From Bremerella sp. P1 (lineage in GTDB: Bacteria > Planctomycetota > Planctomycetia > Pirellulales > Pirellulaceae): 64,000 nucleotides of DNA. Location: assembly GCF_028748185.1 (NCBI RefSeq), contig NZ_CP118164.1, positions 3,497,814-3,561,813 of the forward strand, read 5' to 3'. The number at the start of each line of letters is the position of its first letter. Within the stretch, counting starts at the first letter, position 1. Below, piece after piece: positions 1-9,307 of the stretch. The notes beneath the pieces were generated by a model. It saw only the letters and a program-made list of their open reading frames with translations. It made no database searches and was not told the DNA's origin. The position numbers and the translations under genes are program-made.

Positions 1-162
1 GAAGGTGCTGAGAGCCGCAAGGCCCTAGCGGAACAGCATCCGATGAATCGTTTGGCAACGTCTGAGGAGATTGCCCAGGCGGTGGCTTACCTTGCCTCGG
101 ATGCGGCCACGTTTACCAACGGTGTCAGCCTGCCGGTCGATGGCGGCTACCTCGCCAAGTAA
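1..162 (+). CDS. SDR-family oxidoreductase (3' end only)
   Basis: The first 53 codons of the window are the C-terminus of a short-chain dehydrogenase/reductase; the 5' part lies outside. The tail has the usual SDR ending: an MNRLATSEEIA stretch, then AVAYLASD, then TNGVSLPVDGGY before the stop. In the family this part closes the Rossmann fold and shapes the substrate pocket. The catalytic Ser-Tyr-Lys residues are upstream and cannot be checked, so no substrate is proposed. The pirin gene starts 12 bases later on the same strand, which suggests co-transcription. Confidence 0.9.
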   Translation, partial: EGAESRKALAEQHPMNRLATSEEIAQAVAYLASDAATFTNGVSLPVDGGYLAK

Positions 163-174
163 AGGAACCCAGTC

Positions 175-873
175 ATGATCAATGTCCGAAAAGCGAACGA
201 TCGCGGTCATGCAAATCACGGTTGGCTCGATACGTACCACACGTTTTCCTTCGCAGGGTACGTTGATCGCGATCATGTGCAATTCCGTTCCCTGCGTGTG
301 ATGAACGAAGATCGCGTGGCCCCGGGCCAAGGCTTCGGTACCCATCCGCACAACGACATGGAAATTGTCACCTATGTGCTGGAAGGTGCCTTAGAGCACA
401 AGGACTCGATGGGCAACGGCGAGGTCCTGCGTCCTGGCGAATTCCAACGCATGACCGCCGGGACCGGGATCACCCATAGCGAGTTCAATCCGTCCGCGGA
501 CGAGCCGGTCCACCTTTATCAGATCTGGCTTTTCCCCGATCGGAAAGGCCATACGCCTAGCTACGAACAGAAGCGATTTCCCGACGAGCAACTCAGCAAT
601 CGGCTCCGGGTTGTCGCTTCACCGGACGCGGAAGATGGTTCGCTCATGATTCATCAGGACGCGAAGGTCTTCCTCAGCAAGCTCGACGCCGGCGCGGTTG
701 TCGAGCATCCCCTGGACGAGTCACGGCATGCGTGGCTGCAGGTATTACGCGGCAAGGTAACGCTCAACGGGCAGTCACTTGCCACCAGCGATGGTGCCGC
801 CGTGAGTGAAGAACGAATGTTGAAAATCGAAGCCGATGAGGATGCCGAGATCATGCTTTTCGATCTCGCCTGA
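175..873 (+). CDS. pirin family protein (YhhW-like bicupin)
   Basis: A 232-residue pirin-like cupin. The N-terminal cupin carries THPHNDMEIVTYVLEG, the form of the pirin metal-binding motif found in YhhW-type quercetin dioxygenase-like proteins, followed by the second half with GTGITHSEFN. The histidines and the glutamate of these segments are the expected ligands for one iron or other divalent metal. The C-terminal part is the degenerate second cupin. Length fits the YhhW group (about 230). It sits between an SDR and a DoxX gene, a grouping compatible with quinone or oxidative-stress metabolism, but the substrate cannot be named. The start is the ATG 12 bases after the SDR stop. Confidence 0.9.
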   Translation: MINVRKANDRGHANHGWLDTYHTFSFAGYVDRDHVQFRSLRVMNEDRVAPGQGFGTHPHNDMEIVTYVLEGALEHKDSMGNGEVLRPGEFQRMTAGTGITHSEFNPSADEPVHLYQIWLFPDRKGHTPSYEQKRFPDEQLSNRLRVVASPDAEDGSLMIHQDAKVFLSKLDAGAVVEHPLDESRHAWLQVLRGKVTLNGQSLATSDGAAVSEERMLKIEADEDAEIMLFDLA

Positions 874-923
874 TTCGACGGCAAGTTCCATTCCTAAGAG
901 AAATCAAGAGGAAAGTCAGCAGT

Positions 924-1355
924 ATGAATCCGATAGTTCAAGGTCTACTCACGGTGGTCGGGCGGTTGTTTATCGTCACCATCTTTTTGATGAGTGCGGT
1001 TGGCAACAAGATCCCGCAGTTCAGTGGCGTGGCTCAGTACATGGCCTCGGAAGGCGTGCCGGCTCCTCAGGTCATGCTGGCCGGAGCGATTGTGTTTCTG
1101 ATTGTGGGCGGGCTGTCGATCCTGCTTGGGTTTTATGCTCGGGTTGGGGCTGTCTTGCTGTTTACGTTTCTGGTCTTAGCAACCTACTTCTTTCATGATT
1201 TTTGGACCATGGAAGGGGATGTCGTCCAGGGGCAGATGATCCACTTCATGAAGAATCTCTCGATGATGGGCACCATGCTATTCATCATGGCGGTCGGCTC
1301 GGGGCCGTGGAGCTTGGATCATAAGCTGGCGAAAGAGGAAGTTGCCGCCCAGTAA
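924..1355 (+). CDS. DoxX family membrane protein
   Basis: A 143-residue protein with four hydrophobic segments (about residues 5-25, 45-70, 73-93 and 112-132) and the DoxX pattern: a first helix followed by SAVGNKIPQF, then a pair of glycine-rich helices and a W/H-containing segment (FFHDFW) before the last helix. DoxX-family proteins are small inner-membrane proteins linked to thiosulfate:quinone oxidoreduction or to oxidative-stress complexes; most have no assigned reaction. It lies 50 bases downstream of pirin on the same strand and before a strong terminator, so it probably ends the SDR-pirin-DoxX unit. The specific function is unknown. Confidence 0.88.
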   Translation: MNPIVQGLLTVVGRLFIVTIFLMSAVGNKIPQFSGVAQYMASEGVPAPQVMLAGAIVFLIVGGLSILLGFYARVGAVLLFTFLVLATYFFHDFWTMEGDVVQGQMIHFMKNLSMMGTMLFIMAVGSGPWSLDHKLAKEEVAAQ

Positions 1356-1390
1356 CTCCCCCACGTCCCAGTGGCGGTAAGTCCTCTTGC

Positions 1391-1427
1391 AGAAGCACGT
1401 TCTCGGTCGCGGGGACGTGCTTCTTTA
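1391..1427 (+). terminator. rho-independent-type terminator after DoxX
   Basis: AGAAGCACGT (1391-1400) and ACGTGCTTCT (1415-1424) form a perfect 10-bp stem with a 14-base loop, and the 3' arm runs into TTCTTTAT. It closes the upstream unit before the sulfatase gene. Confidence 0.7.
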
Positions 1428-1514
1428 TGCGCTCGTGGAAGCGTGGCTGCGAATGGATTATGCTAGGGCTACGCGCTACTTTCCTGCCATTGTCACTCCT
1501 GCGGAGTTCTTCTC

Positions 1515-2936
1515 GTGATCCGAATCCTTTCCTTGGTTCCGTTCCTTGCTCTTGCCGTTGTTTCCCTGGCCCAGGCCGACGAAACGAAGAAGCCGAATAT
1601 TCTGTTTCTTTTTTCGGATGATCAAAGCTATGAAACGCCTGGCTATGTCGGGATGACCCAAGCCCAGACGCCGAGCTTGGACGAGTTGGCTAAGCGGTCG
1701 GTATCGTTCACCCATGCCTACAACCAGGGTTCCTGGAGTGGGGCCGTGTGCGTCGCCAGTCGGACCATGCTCAATTCGGGGCGATTTGTCTGGCACGCCA
1801 ACGATATCTATAAGACCTCTGAGAAAGAGCGAGCTGCCGGGCGATTCTGGTCCGAGCATATGAAGAAGGCCGGCTATCGAACCTACATGACCGGCAAGTG
1901 GCATGTGCCGGCCAATGCGGCCAAGGCCTTTGATGTGACGGGTCATGTCCGGGGTGGTATGCCGCAGCAAACACCTCAGGGCTACGACCGCCCGAAGAAT
2001 TCCGAGGACACCCAGTGGCAGCCATGGGATAAGAAGTTTGGCGGCTTCTGGGAAGGTGGCAAGCATTGGAGCGAAGTCGTCGGGGACGAAGCGGTGGGCT
2101 TCCTCGAAGAAGCCGCCAAGGACGAGAAGCCTTTCTTTATGTACATCGCGTTCAACGCTCCGCACGATCCGCGACAGTCACCGAAAGAGTTTGTCGACAT
2201 GTACCCGGCCCATGAAGTGGAAGTGCCCCAAGATTTTCTGCCGGAGTATCCCGAGTGCAAAGAGATTGGCTGCCCGCCGACTCTTCGAGACGAGCACCTA
2301 GCCCCCTTCCCTCGCACCAAGTATGCGGTTCAGGTTCATCGGCAAGAGTACTTTGCTATCATCACGCACATGGACCAGCAGATCGGTCGCATTCTCGAAG
2401 CCCTGGAAAAGACAGGCAAAGCGGACGAAACGTTCGTCTTCTTCACGTCCGACCATGGCCTGGCCTGTGGTCATCATGGGCTGATGGGTAAGCAGAACTC
2501 GTACGATCACAGCATCCGTGTGCCACTGTTGGTTTCCGGCCCTGGTATTGAACCAGGCAAGAATGACGCGGCCGTCTACCTGCAAGACGTGATGCCCACC
2601 ACGCTTGAACTGGCCAGCATCAGCAAGCCAGATCACGTTGAGTTCAGCAGTCTGCTGCCGCTGATCCACGGTGAGAAGACCGAATCGTACGATGCGATCT
2701 ACAACTGTTATCTCAATGTGCAGCGATCGATCACCGAAGATGGTTTCAAGCTGATGGTCTATCCCAAGGCGAATCGCGTGAAGCTGTTTGACCTGACCAA
2801 CGATCCGACGGAGGTGAAGGATCTTTCGGCCGACCCTGCCTATGCCGAGCGGAAGCAGCAGTTGTTTGCCACACTCCAAAAGTGGCAAGCGAAGGTTGGG
2901 GACACGCTGGAGCTGGACCCGCAGCTTCAGAAGTAG
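1515..2936 (+). CDS. secreted type I sulfatase (arylsulfatase family)
   Basis: A 473-residue sulfatase with an N-terminal signal peptide (hydrophobic residues 3-20, AQA cleavage region). The N-terminal metal site is visible as FLFSDDQSYE (D35, D36). The sulfatase signature is C79-V-A-S-R83, so the cysteine expected to become formylglycine is present but the usual proline is replaced by alanine; this CxAxR form is tolerated in the family. The second metal cluster is FFTSDHGLACGHHGL followed by MGKQ. It is expected to hydrolyse sulfate esters on polysaccharides in the periplasm or outside the cell, as is common in marine planctomycetes; the substrate is not predictable. The start is GTG, 8 bases after GGAG. 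Confidence 0.93.
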   Translation: MIRILSLVPFLALAVVSLAQADETKKPNILFLFSDDQSYETPGYVGMTQAQTPSLDELAKRSVSFTHAYNQGSWSGAVCVASRTMLNSGRFVWHANDIYKTSEKERAAGRFWSEHMKKAGYRTYMTGKWHVPANAAKAFDVTGHVRGGMPQQTPQGYDRPKNSEDTQWQPWDKKFGGFWEGGKHWSEVVGDEAVGFLEEAAKDEKPFFMYIAFNAPHDPRQSPKEFVDMYPAHEVEVPQDFLPEYPECKEIGCPPTLRDEHLAPFPRTKYAVQVHRQEYFAIITHMDQQIGRILEALEKTGKADETFVFFTSDHGLACGHHGLMGKQNSYDHSIRVPLLVSGPGIEPGKNDAAVYLQDVMPTTLELASISKPDHVEFSSLLPLIHGEKTESYDAIYNCYLNVQRSITEDGFKLMVYPKANRVKLFDLTNDPTEVKDLSADPAYAERKQQLFATLQKWQAKVGDTLELDPQLQK

Positions 2937-3180
2937 CTCGGGCTTCCTAAGGCTTTTTGCCCAAGCTGAGTCGAGAGTTTCGCAGGTGTTCTAAATTCGC
3001 CTGAGAAATATTCCGCGCGAAAATTCGTGGCAGCCGGAAACTTGCTAACGGCTGCGCGAGTATGTCTGGAAGAGGAACAGCCCCGCGCGATTGATTGCTT
3101 CTGGAAAACGGAACGTCAAAGCGTACCATTACCGATATCGCTCTGCGAAGTTCCGCGATTCTATTAAGGAGTAGGCAATC

Positions 3181-5058
3181 GTGAAGTTTCTTTCCGGAAT
3201 CTTGTCCGTCAGCTTTCTGCTTGTTGGTGCCAGCGGTTGGCTTCTTGCTGATGAAGCAGCATCGGCTTCCGAGGTCGCCACGTTGATCAACGTGACCCGG
3301 CAAGACCACCAAGGGAATGTGCATCAAATCGCGGCCAACTCTCGCAAAGCAGTGCGGGTGTTCGTCTTCATGACCGGCGAGTGCCCCGTGTCGCGAACCT
3401 ACTTTCCGGTTTTGAACGACCTGTATAAGGAGTGGGGTAAGAACGAGAAAGACATTCAGCTGCTGGGTATCTGGGCGGACGTGACACAAACTCCGCAGGA
3501 CGTGGCCGGCATCGTCAAAGAGTTCTCAATCGAGTTTCCCGTCCTGTTGGATCGAGATGCCAGTCTCGGCAAAGCGCTGAAACCTACGACCGTGCCGGAA
3601 GTCTTCGTGTTGGATCACCATGGAGAAGTGTCCTACCGGGGACGTATCGATGACCGCTTTCTCCAGTTGGGATCGCGAAAACCGGAGGCAACCGAAGAGA
3701 CGTTGAAGCGAGCCGTCGAGAAGGTAGCCGCAGGGCTTCCGGTCTTGGAAGCGGCAACGAAGCCAGTGGGCTGCTACTACGAGCTTCCTCCGACACCAAG
3801 CCCCGAGGACGCGAAGCTCACCTTCAATCGCGATATCGCACCGATCTTGAATGCCAACTGCGTGGTGTGCCATCGCGAAGGAGAAGTCGGACCCTTCACG
3901 CTGACCAGCTACATGGATGCGGCCAAGCGAGCCCGGCAAATTGCTCGCGTGGTCGATTCCAAGCTGATGCCTCCCTGGAAAGCGGCTCAGGTTCACGGCG
4001 AGTTTGAGGGACAACGAACGCTCACCGATCGCGAAATTGAAACCTTGAAAGCGTGGGCTAAGTCGGATCGTGCCGAAGGAGACCCAGCCGATCTGCCACC
4101 AACGCCGACGTTTGCGTCCGATTGGATCTTGGGCGAGCCTGACCTGGTGCTCGAGATGCAAGAAGATTTTGAAGTCCCGGCCGGTGGTTCGGATATCTTC
4201 CGCAACTTTGTCATTCCTTACGAGATTCCAGAAGACAAGCTTGTCGCGACGGTCGAGTTTAAGCCAGGTGATGCCACGGTGGTACACCACTCGATTCTTT
4301 ACCTCGACAGTAGCGGTAAGGCCCGTGCCAAAGATAAGGCCGCAGCTGGACCTGGCTATTCGACCTTTGGCGGTCCCGGGTTCGTACCTTCGGGATCGAT
4401 CGGTGGTTGGTCGCCAGGTAAGCGTCCCCATCCCCTGCCCAATGGTTTAGGACGAAAGATGCCTAAGGGAGCCGATCTGGTGATGCAGATTCACTATCAC
4501 CCTAGCGGCAAAGCGACGAAGGATCGCTCGAAGGTTGGGATCTATTTCGTCGACAAGCCAAAGAACGAAGCGTTCGCCATTTGGACCTCGTCGTTCGACC
4601 TGGACATTCCGCCGGGCGAGGGGAATTACAAAGCGACGGCGTCCTACAAGTTGCCGGCCGAGGTGACGCTGCTCAGTTGCATTCCGCACATGCACCTGCT
4701 GGGGCATCAGATGAAAGCCACGGCTTACATGCCCGATGGAACGTCCCAGGTGCTGATCGATGTGCCGCAATGGGATTTCAACTGGCAAGACGAGTACATG
4801 CTAGCAGATCCGATGCGACTTCCGGCGGGGACTAAGATTGAAGTGGTCGCTAGCTACGACAACTCGGAAAACAATCCGACCAATCCCAGCTCGCCTCCTC
4901 AGCGTGTCACCTTTGGGGAAGAGACCACGGACGAGATGCTGTACTGCTTCTTCCTGGTGGCCGCAAAGGACAAGAGCACGATCCCTGTGGTGCTGGGAGA
5001 CGTCTTCACGCAAGAGGTGCTCCGGCGATCCGCCCATCGGCTGAAAATGGGCCGCTAG
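3181..5058 (+). CDS. redoxin / mono-haem / PHM-like copper monooxygenase fusion
   Basis: A 625-residue secreted three-part protein. Signal peptide at residues 1-24. Residues about 35-185 are a thioredoxin-fold redoxin with GECPVS at C68 and a cis-proline region near TTVPEVF. Residues about 215-300 form a small c-type cytochrome-like domain with C227-V-V-C230-H231. Residues about 310-600 resemble peptidylglycine-type copper monooxygenases: a His pair (H369, H370), HYH (H438, H440), PHMHLLG (H503, H505) and a late DEML methionine. These are the usual CuH and CuM ligand types. The natural substrate is unknown. The start is GTG, preceded by AAGGAG 9 bases upstream. A strong terminator follows. 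Confidence 0.88.
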   Translation: MKFLSGILSVSFLLVGASGWLLADEAASASEVATLINVTRQDHQGNVHQIAANSRKAVRVFVFMTGECPVSRTYFPVLNDLYKEWGKNEKDIQLLGIWADVTQTPQDVAGIVKEFSIEFPVLLDRDASLGKALKPTTVPEVFVLDHHGEVSYRGRIDDRFLQLGSRKPEATEETLKRAVEKVAAGLPVLEAATKPVGCYYELPPTPSPEDAKLTFNRDIAPILNANCVVCHREGEVGPFTLTSYMDAAKRARQIARVVDSKLMPPWKAAQVHGEFEGQRTLTDREIETLKAWAKSDRAEGDPADLPPTPTFASDWILGEPDLVLEMQEDFEVPAGGSDIFRNFVIPYEIPEDKLVATVEFKPGDATVVHHSILYLDSSGKARAKDKAAAGPGYSTFGGPGFVPSGSIGGWSPGKRPHPLPNGLGRKMPKGADLVMQIHYHPSGKATKDRSKVGIYFVDKPKNEAFAIWTSSFDLDIPPGEGNYKATASYKLPAEVTLLSCIPHMHLLGHQMKATAYMPDGTSQVLIDVPQWDFNWQDEYMLADPMRLPAGTKIEVVASYDNSENNPTNPSSPPQRVTFGEETTDEMLYCFFLVAAKDKSTIPVVLGDVFTQEVLRRSAHRLKMGR

Positions 5059-5075
5059 GACCCCCAAGTGACCAT

Positions 5076-5114
5076 TCGTTCGCCCTGCTAGCACCATGGG
5101 CGAACGATCTTTTT
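5076..5114 (+). terminator. terminator after the redoxin/copper fusion gene
   Basis: TCGTTCGCCC (5076-5085) pairs perfectly with GGGCGAACGA (5098-5107), followed by TCTTTTT. A typical intrinsic terminator 18 bases after the stop codon. Confidence 0.8.
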
Positions 5115-5298
5115 CCGGCGGTCCTGGGAAAGCGAATTGATCTCGATTGACCGCCTTAGGGGCAATCTCTATCGTACACGCCCCGCAGGCTCTAGGCATG
5201 GATGGAATCGTTGCTTGGCCTGTGGTGAGGTAAGGATTATTTGCTCATAGCGGTCGATCTTCTAATGACCGTGTCTTGGGGCGGAATGGAAAGAGATT

Positions 5299-8200
5299 AT
5301 GTTGCAATTGCAGCGCTCAGGGATGAGCGTCGTCCTGGCTGGCTTTGTACTTTTGGTCGGTTGGGAAACGAGCTTGGCTCAGCAACCAGGGGGATCTGGC
5401 TACGGTCCGATTCCGATCACTGTCGACGGCAACGATGCACCTGCCGGCGCCTACCAAGGGCCCGTTCCCATCCAATATGATGCGCCGCCGCAGCGGATGG
5501 CCCAGCAGCCATCGCAGTTCACGCAGCCGCAACAGCAACCAGCTCCCACGCAGTATCAACCTTCATTCGGGCCCAGTACCCAGCCGGCCGGCAGTGCGTT
5601 TGCCGCTCCCCAACAACAGTCGATGGTTCCTCAGGCCCCAGGCAGTGCTGCGCCAGCGCCCGGTGGAATAACGCTACCTGAGGAAGAGCTCTCGCTGGAA
5701 CGCGTTGAAATGCTTCGCCGAGAAGCGGAAGAAGCCACCAACCTTGACGAAGCGAAAAAGAAGCGGGCAATCGAGCTCTACCAAAGCGCGGCTGCCAAAG
5801 TAAAAGAAGCTCACGAGTTCGCCGCTAAGGCGAAGACCATGGCCACCGAGGCCCAGCCGGAAGCCATTCAGCAGCGGCTCGATGTGATCAAACGCAGCCT
5901 CGAAGAGATCAAGAAGTTGAAGCCGGAGTCGTTCGTCGATGTCCCACTTCCTGAACTTGAGCAACGTCAGGCGAAGCAGGAACTCGACAATACGGCCATT
6001 CAAAAGGATCGGATCGCAGCGGAAACCGAGCCCAAGCGCCGAGTTGACCGACGAAAGCAAATCCGCGAGTGGATGGTCGAAGTTCCCAAAGAGTTCGCCA
6101 AGATCAAACAGACCGTTGAAGGTATTCCTCAGGACGAGCATCCACTGCTTGCCCAGGCCATCAAGACCGATGCGATGGCTCGCAGGATTTCGCTCTATCG
6201 TCAGTATGTCGCCGCGGAAGCGGAACTGGCCAAGTACGACACCGAGGAAGCAGTGGATCTGGTGCGCTTCGAGCGCGACTTGGCGACTCAGCGTCTGGCT
6301 TTTGCAGAGCAAACGATGAAGGCCATCGCCGAACAGGTGCAAAAGAAGCGTGCGCAAGCTGCCCAGGAAGCGGTTCGTCAGGCACGCGAACAATTGATCA
6401 TGGTTCAGCCAGTGCTGCGCACGTACGCCGAACGGAATCAAGAATTGGCAGAAACATCTCAGGCCATTGCCAAGAAGCTGGCCGAGGCAGAGAAAGAGGC
6501 CAACGAAGCCGACCAAAAACTGAGGAACTTGCGAAAGCAGTTCAACGAGACGCGTGAGAAGGTGGAGAAGCTGGGACTGACCAGCTCGATTGGTGCATTG
6601 CTTCGTAAGCAGCGGACGGATCTTATCGAAATGTCCCCCTGGCGCACCGGGATGCCGGACCGACAGGCCTTGATCGATGAGTCGCAGTTCAAGCACTTTG
6701 AATATGACGACGAACGAGAAGAGCTGGCCAATCCGGAAGTCCTGGTACAACGCATCATGGACGAGGCCCGCCTGCAAGACGAATCGGAACGCGAGCAGCT
6801 CGAGCTGGCTGCCCGTGAGCTCTTCGAGCGGAAACGAGAGTTCCTCGGACTGCTGATTAAGAACAACACGAAGTACCTTGATACGCTGATCGATCTCAAG
6901 ACGAAAGAACAACAAACGGTCAGCGAGATCGCTGCCTATCAGAACTACATCGACAAACGTGTCTTGTGGATTCGTAGCGGCAACATCTTGGCTACCGAAC
7001 TGCAAGTCGACGATTCGGACAAGTCGATCTTGTCGCCGGCCACTTGGATCGATGTCTCGCGCGTGCTTTGGTCTGATGTTAAACGGAATTTGTTGATCTG
7101 GATTGTCGTTGTTTCGCTGTTTGTGGCCCTGGTACTCAAGCGAGGGCGTTTGCGAACCGAGCTGCGATCGCTGGGCGAACTGGCGCAAAAACCAGGCTAC
7201 TTCGCATTTTGGCCGACGATGCATGCCATCTTCTACTCGGTGATCCTCGCAGGCGTGAATCCTGCGTTTATCGCGTTTGTGGCTTGGCGTTTGATGTCGT
7301 CCGGGACTGACCAAACGTTCTCGATCGCGGTAGGCAACGGGCTGTACTGGACGGCCGTCCTGTGGTTCCCGCTGGAACTACTCCGAAATGTGTGCCGAGG
7401 TGATGGTCTGGGCGAAGCTCACTTCAAATGGCCCGAGTCCTCGCTGCGATTGTTGGGTAAGAGCATGACCTGGTTGATTCCGGTACTCTTACCGCTGACC
7501 TTTGTCACGTCCACCTTTTACGCCAGCGATCCAACGCATGGCCACGATGCGATTGAACGTATTTGCTTTATCGTTCAAGCGTTGTTCATGGCGGCGTTTC
7601 TCGCGCGGATTCTGCATCCGACTGGCGTCTTCCAGGAATACCTCGCTTACAACCAGGGTGGTTGGTTAGACCGTCTGAAGTACGTTTGGTACTGGGGTTT
7701 TGTTGCAGCACCACTGGTGTTGGCAGGCCTGGCATTCTGGGGCTATTACTACACCGCTCAGGTTCTATCGTGGCGTCTTTTTGCCACGCTCTGCTGTGTG
7801 ATGGGACTGATGCTGATTCGTGCGACGCTGATGCGCTGGATCATGCTGGCTCGTCGCAAGTTGAGCATTGCTCAGGCTCGTGAACGTGCCGCGGCCGCCG
7901 CTGCCCAAACAGGCGACTCGGCAGCCGCTTCGCTTTCGAATTCGATCCTGGCCGAACAAGCCAAGGAAGAACTTTCGGCTCACAGTGCTCAAACGCAACG
8001 TCTGTTGGCGACTGGGATGTTCACCGTTTCGTTGGTCGGGTTCTGGCTGATCTGGGGACAGGTTTTGCCTGCCCTGCGAATGCTCGACCAGTACGGCTAC
8101 GAGATCGCGCCTACCGAAGAAGTTGCTCAGGCCGAAATGCCAACCACGCCCGGCATGCCGCCGGCCGCAACGGATAAGGAGTCGAAGGAAAACACGGCCA

Positions 8201-9123
8201 GCGAAGATGTTCCTAGTGTGGCCGAAGAATCGACCGACGAGAAAATGGTCACGAAGAAGATCACGATCCTGACACTTGCGTTTGCCGGCTTGATCCTGGT
8301 GCTGACGCTGGTGTTCGCGCGGGATATACCTGGCTTGATGGAAATGACCATCTTGCAACGATTACCGCTCGAGCCATCCATACGCTATGCGATCACTTCG
8401 TTGACCAGTTATGCGATCGTCATGGTCGGTGTCATCTGGGCGTTTTCGAGCGTTGGCCTGCAGTGGTCGCAGATCCAATGGTTGGCCACCGCGTTGACGT
8501 TTGGTTTGGCGTTTGGCTTGCAGGAAATGTTTGCCAACTTTGTCGCCGGGATCATTATCCTGTTCGAGCGTCCGGTTCGCGTCGGAGATATCGTGACGAT
8601 TCATGACGTGACCGGCGTCGTCTCGCGAATTCGCATTCGTGCCACGTCAATTACCAACTGGGATCGCAAGGAATACGTCGTTCCCAACAAGGAATTCATC
8701 ACCGGCCGTCTGTTGAACTGGACCCTTTCCGACACGGTCAATCGTGTGGTCATTAATGTTGGCGTGGCGTATGGTACCGATACGGAAGCTGCCCGGAAGA
8801 TTCTGCTGGAGATCGCCGACAAGAATCAGTATCTCCTCAAGGATCCTGGCCCGAGCGCCACGTTCGAGGGCTTCGGCGACAGTACGCTCAACTTGATTTT
8901 GCGGGCATATCTGCCGAACCTCGAGAACCGCCTGATGGTGATCACCGACCTGCATACGCAGATCGATTTGGCGTTCCGAGATGCCAAGATCGAAATTGCG
9001 TTCCCACAACGCGATCTGCACATCCGAACCGCCCCTGGCGTGGCGGCTGCGTTGGGTGTGCCCGAGGAACAGCAGAATCTGCCGATTGCCGATCAGCAGG
9101 AAGAAAAACGCGGGGCCGCCTAG
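5299..9123 (+). CDS. large mechanosensitive channel, MscS/MscK type
   Basis: A 1274-residue protein. Residues 1-28 are a signal peptide; residues about 30-125 are low-complexity Gln/Pro-rich sequence; residues about 130-550 are Lys/Glu/Ala-rich and predicted to be coiled coil, as in the periplasmic domain of MscK/KefA-type channels. A run of membrane segments begins near residue 600 and continues to about 1080. The MscS core follows: LTFGLAFGLQEMFANFVAG (pore helix TM3), then FERPVRVGDIV and the beta domain with VVPNKEFITGRLLNW. It should release osmolytes under membrane tension. A long acidic linker (about 935-985) splits the membrane region. It ends at a very strong hairpin. Confidence 0.92.
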   Translation: MLQLQRSGMSVVLAGFVLLVGWETSLAQQPGGSGYGPIPITVDGNDAPAGAYQGPVPIQYDAPPQRMAQQPSQFTQPQQQPAPTQYQPSFGPSTQPAGSAFAAPQQQSMVPQAPGSAAPAPGGITLPEEELSLERVEMLRREAEEATNLDEAKKKRAIELYQSAAAKVKEAHEFAAKAKTMATEAQPEAIQQRLDVIKRSLEEIKKLKPESFVDVPLPELEQRQAKQELDNTAIQKDRIAAETEPKRRVDRRKQIREWMVEVPKEFAKIKQTVEGIPQDEHPLLAQAIKTDAMARRISLYRQYVAAEAELAKYDTEEAVDLVRFERDLATQRLAFAEQTMKAIAEQVQKKRAQAAQEAVRQAREQLIMVQPVLRTYAERNQELAETSQAIAKKLAEAEKEANEADQKLRNLRKQFNETREKVEKLGLTSSIGALLRKQRTDLIEMSPWRTGMPDRQALIDESQFKHFEYDDEREELANPEVLVQRIMDEARLQDESEREQLELAARELFERKREFLGLLIKNNTKYLDTLIDLKTKEQQTVSEIAAYQNYIDKRVLWIRSGNILATELQVDDSDKSILSPATWIDVSRVLWSDVKRNLLIWIVVVSLFVALVLKRGRLRTELRSLGELAQKPGYFAFWPTMHAIFYSVILAGVNPAFIAFVAWRLMSSGTDQTFSIAVGNGLYWTAVLWFPLELLRNVCRGDGLGEAHFKWPESSLRLLGKSMTWLIPVLLPLTFVTSTFYASDPTHGHDAIERICFIVQALFMAAFLARILHPTGVFQEYLAYNQGGWLDRLKYVWYWGFVAAPLVLAGLAFWGYYYTAQVLSWRLFATLCCVMGLMLIRATLMRWIMLARRKLSIAQARERAAAAAAQTGDSAAASLSNSILAEQAKEELSAHSAQTQRLLATGMFTVSLVGFWLIWGQVLPALRMLDQYGYEIAPTEEVAQAEMPTTPGMPPAATDKESKENTASEDVPSVAEESTDEKMVTKKITILTLAFAGLILVLTLVFARDIPGLMEMTILQRLPLEPSIRYAITSLTSYAIVMVGVIWAFSSVGLQWSQIQWLATALTFGLAFGLQEMFANFVAGIIILFERPVRVGDIVTIHDVTGVVSRIRIRATSITNWDRKEYVVPNKEFITGRLLNWTLSDTVNRVVINVGVAYGTDTEAARKILLEIADKNQYLLKDPGPSATFEGFGDSTLNLILRAYLPNLENRLMVITDLHTQIDLAFRDAKIEIAFPQRDLHIRTAPGVAAALGVPEEQQNLPIADQQEEKRGAA

Positions 9124-9151
9124 TCCCGTCACAGGAATCGCAGGTATTTCA

Positions 9152-9195
9152 CGATGGCCCAGAAGTGTACTTCTGGGCCATCGCCGTTCTTGAGT
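9152..9195 (+). terminator. strong hairpin terminator after the MscS-type gene
   Basis: Bases 9152-9166 are perfectly complementary to 9169-9183 (15 bp around GTGT/AC), an unusually strong stem 28 bases after the MscS stop. A short T-rich stretch follows after about ten bases, so it may act on both strands or as an RNA 3'-end stabiliser. Confidence 0.65.
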
Positions 9196-9307
9196 CTGTT
9201 TTGCCCCGGGGAAGTGCTAGCTCGCAAGTCGCTCTGGCTTGATATTCCGCAATGCGATACAAACCGCGTGGAAGTATGCGCGCAGCGTAATCATTAAGGT
9301 CAAAACG

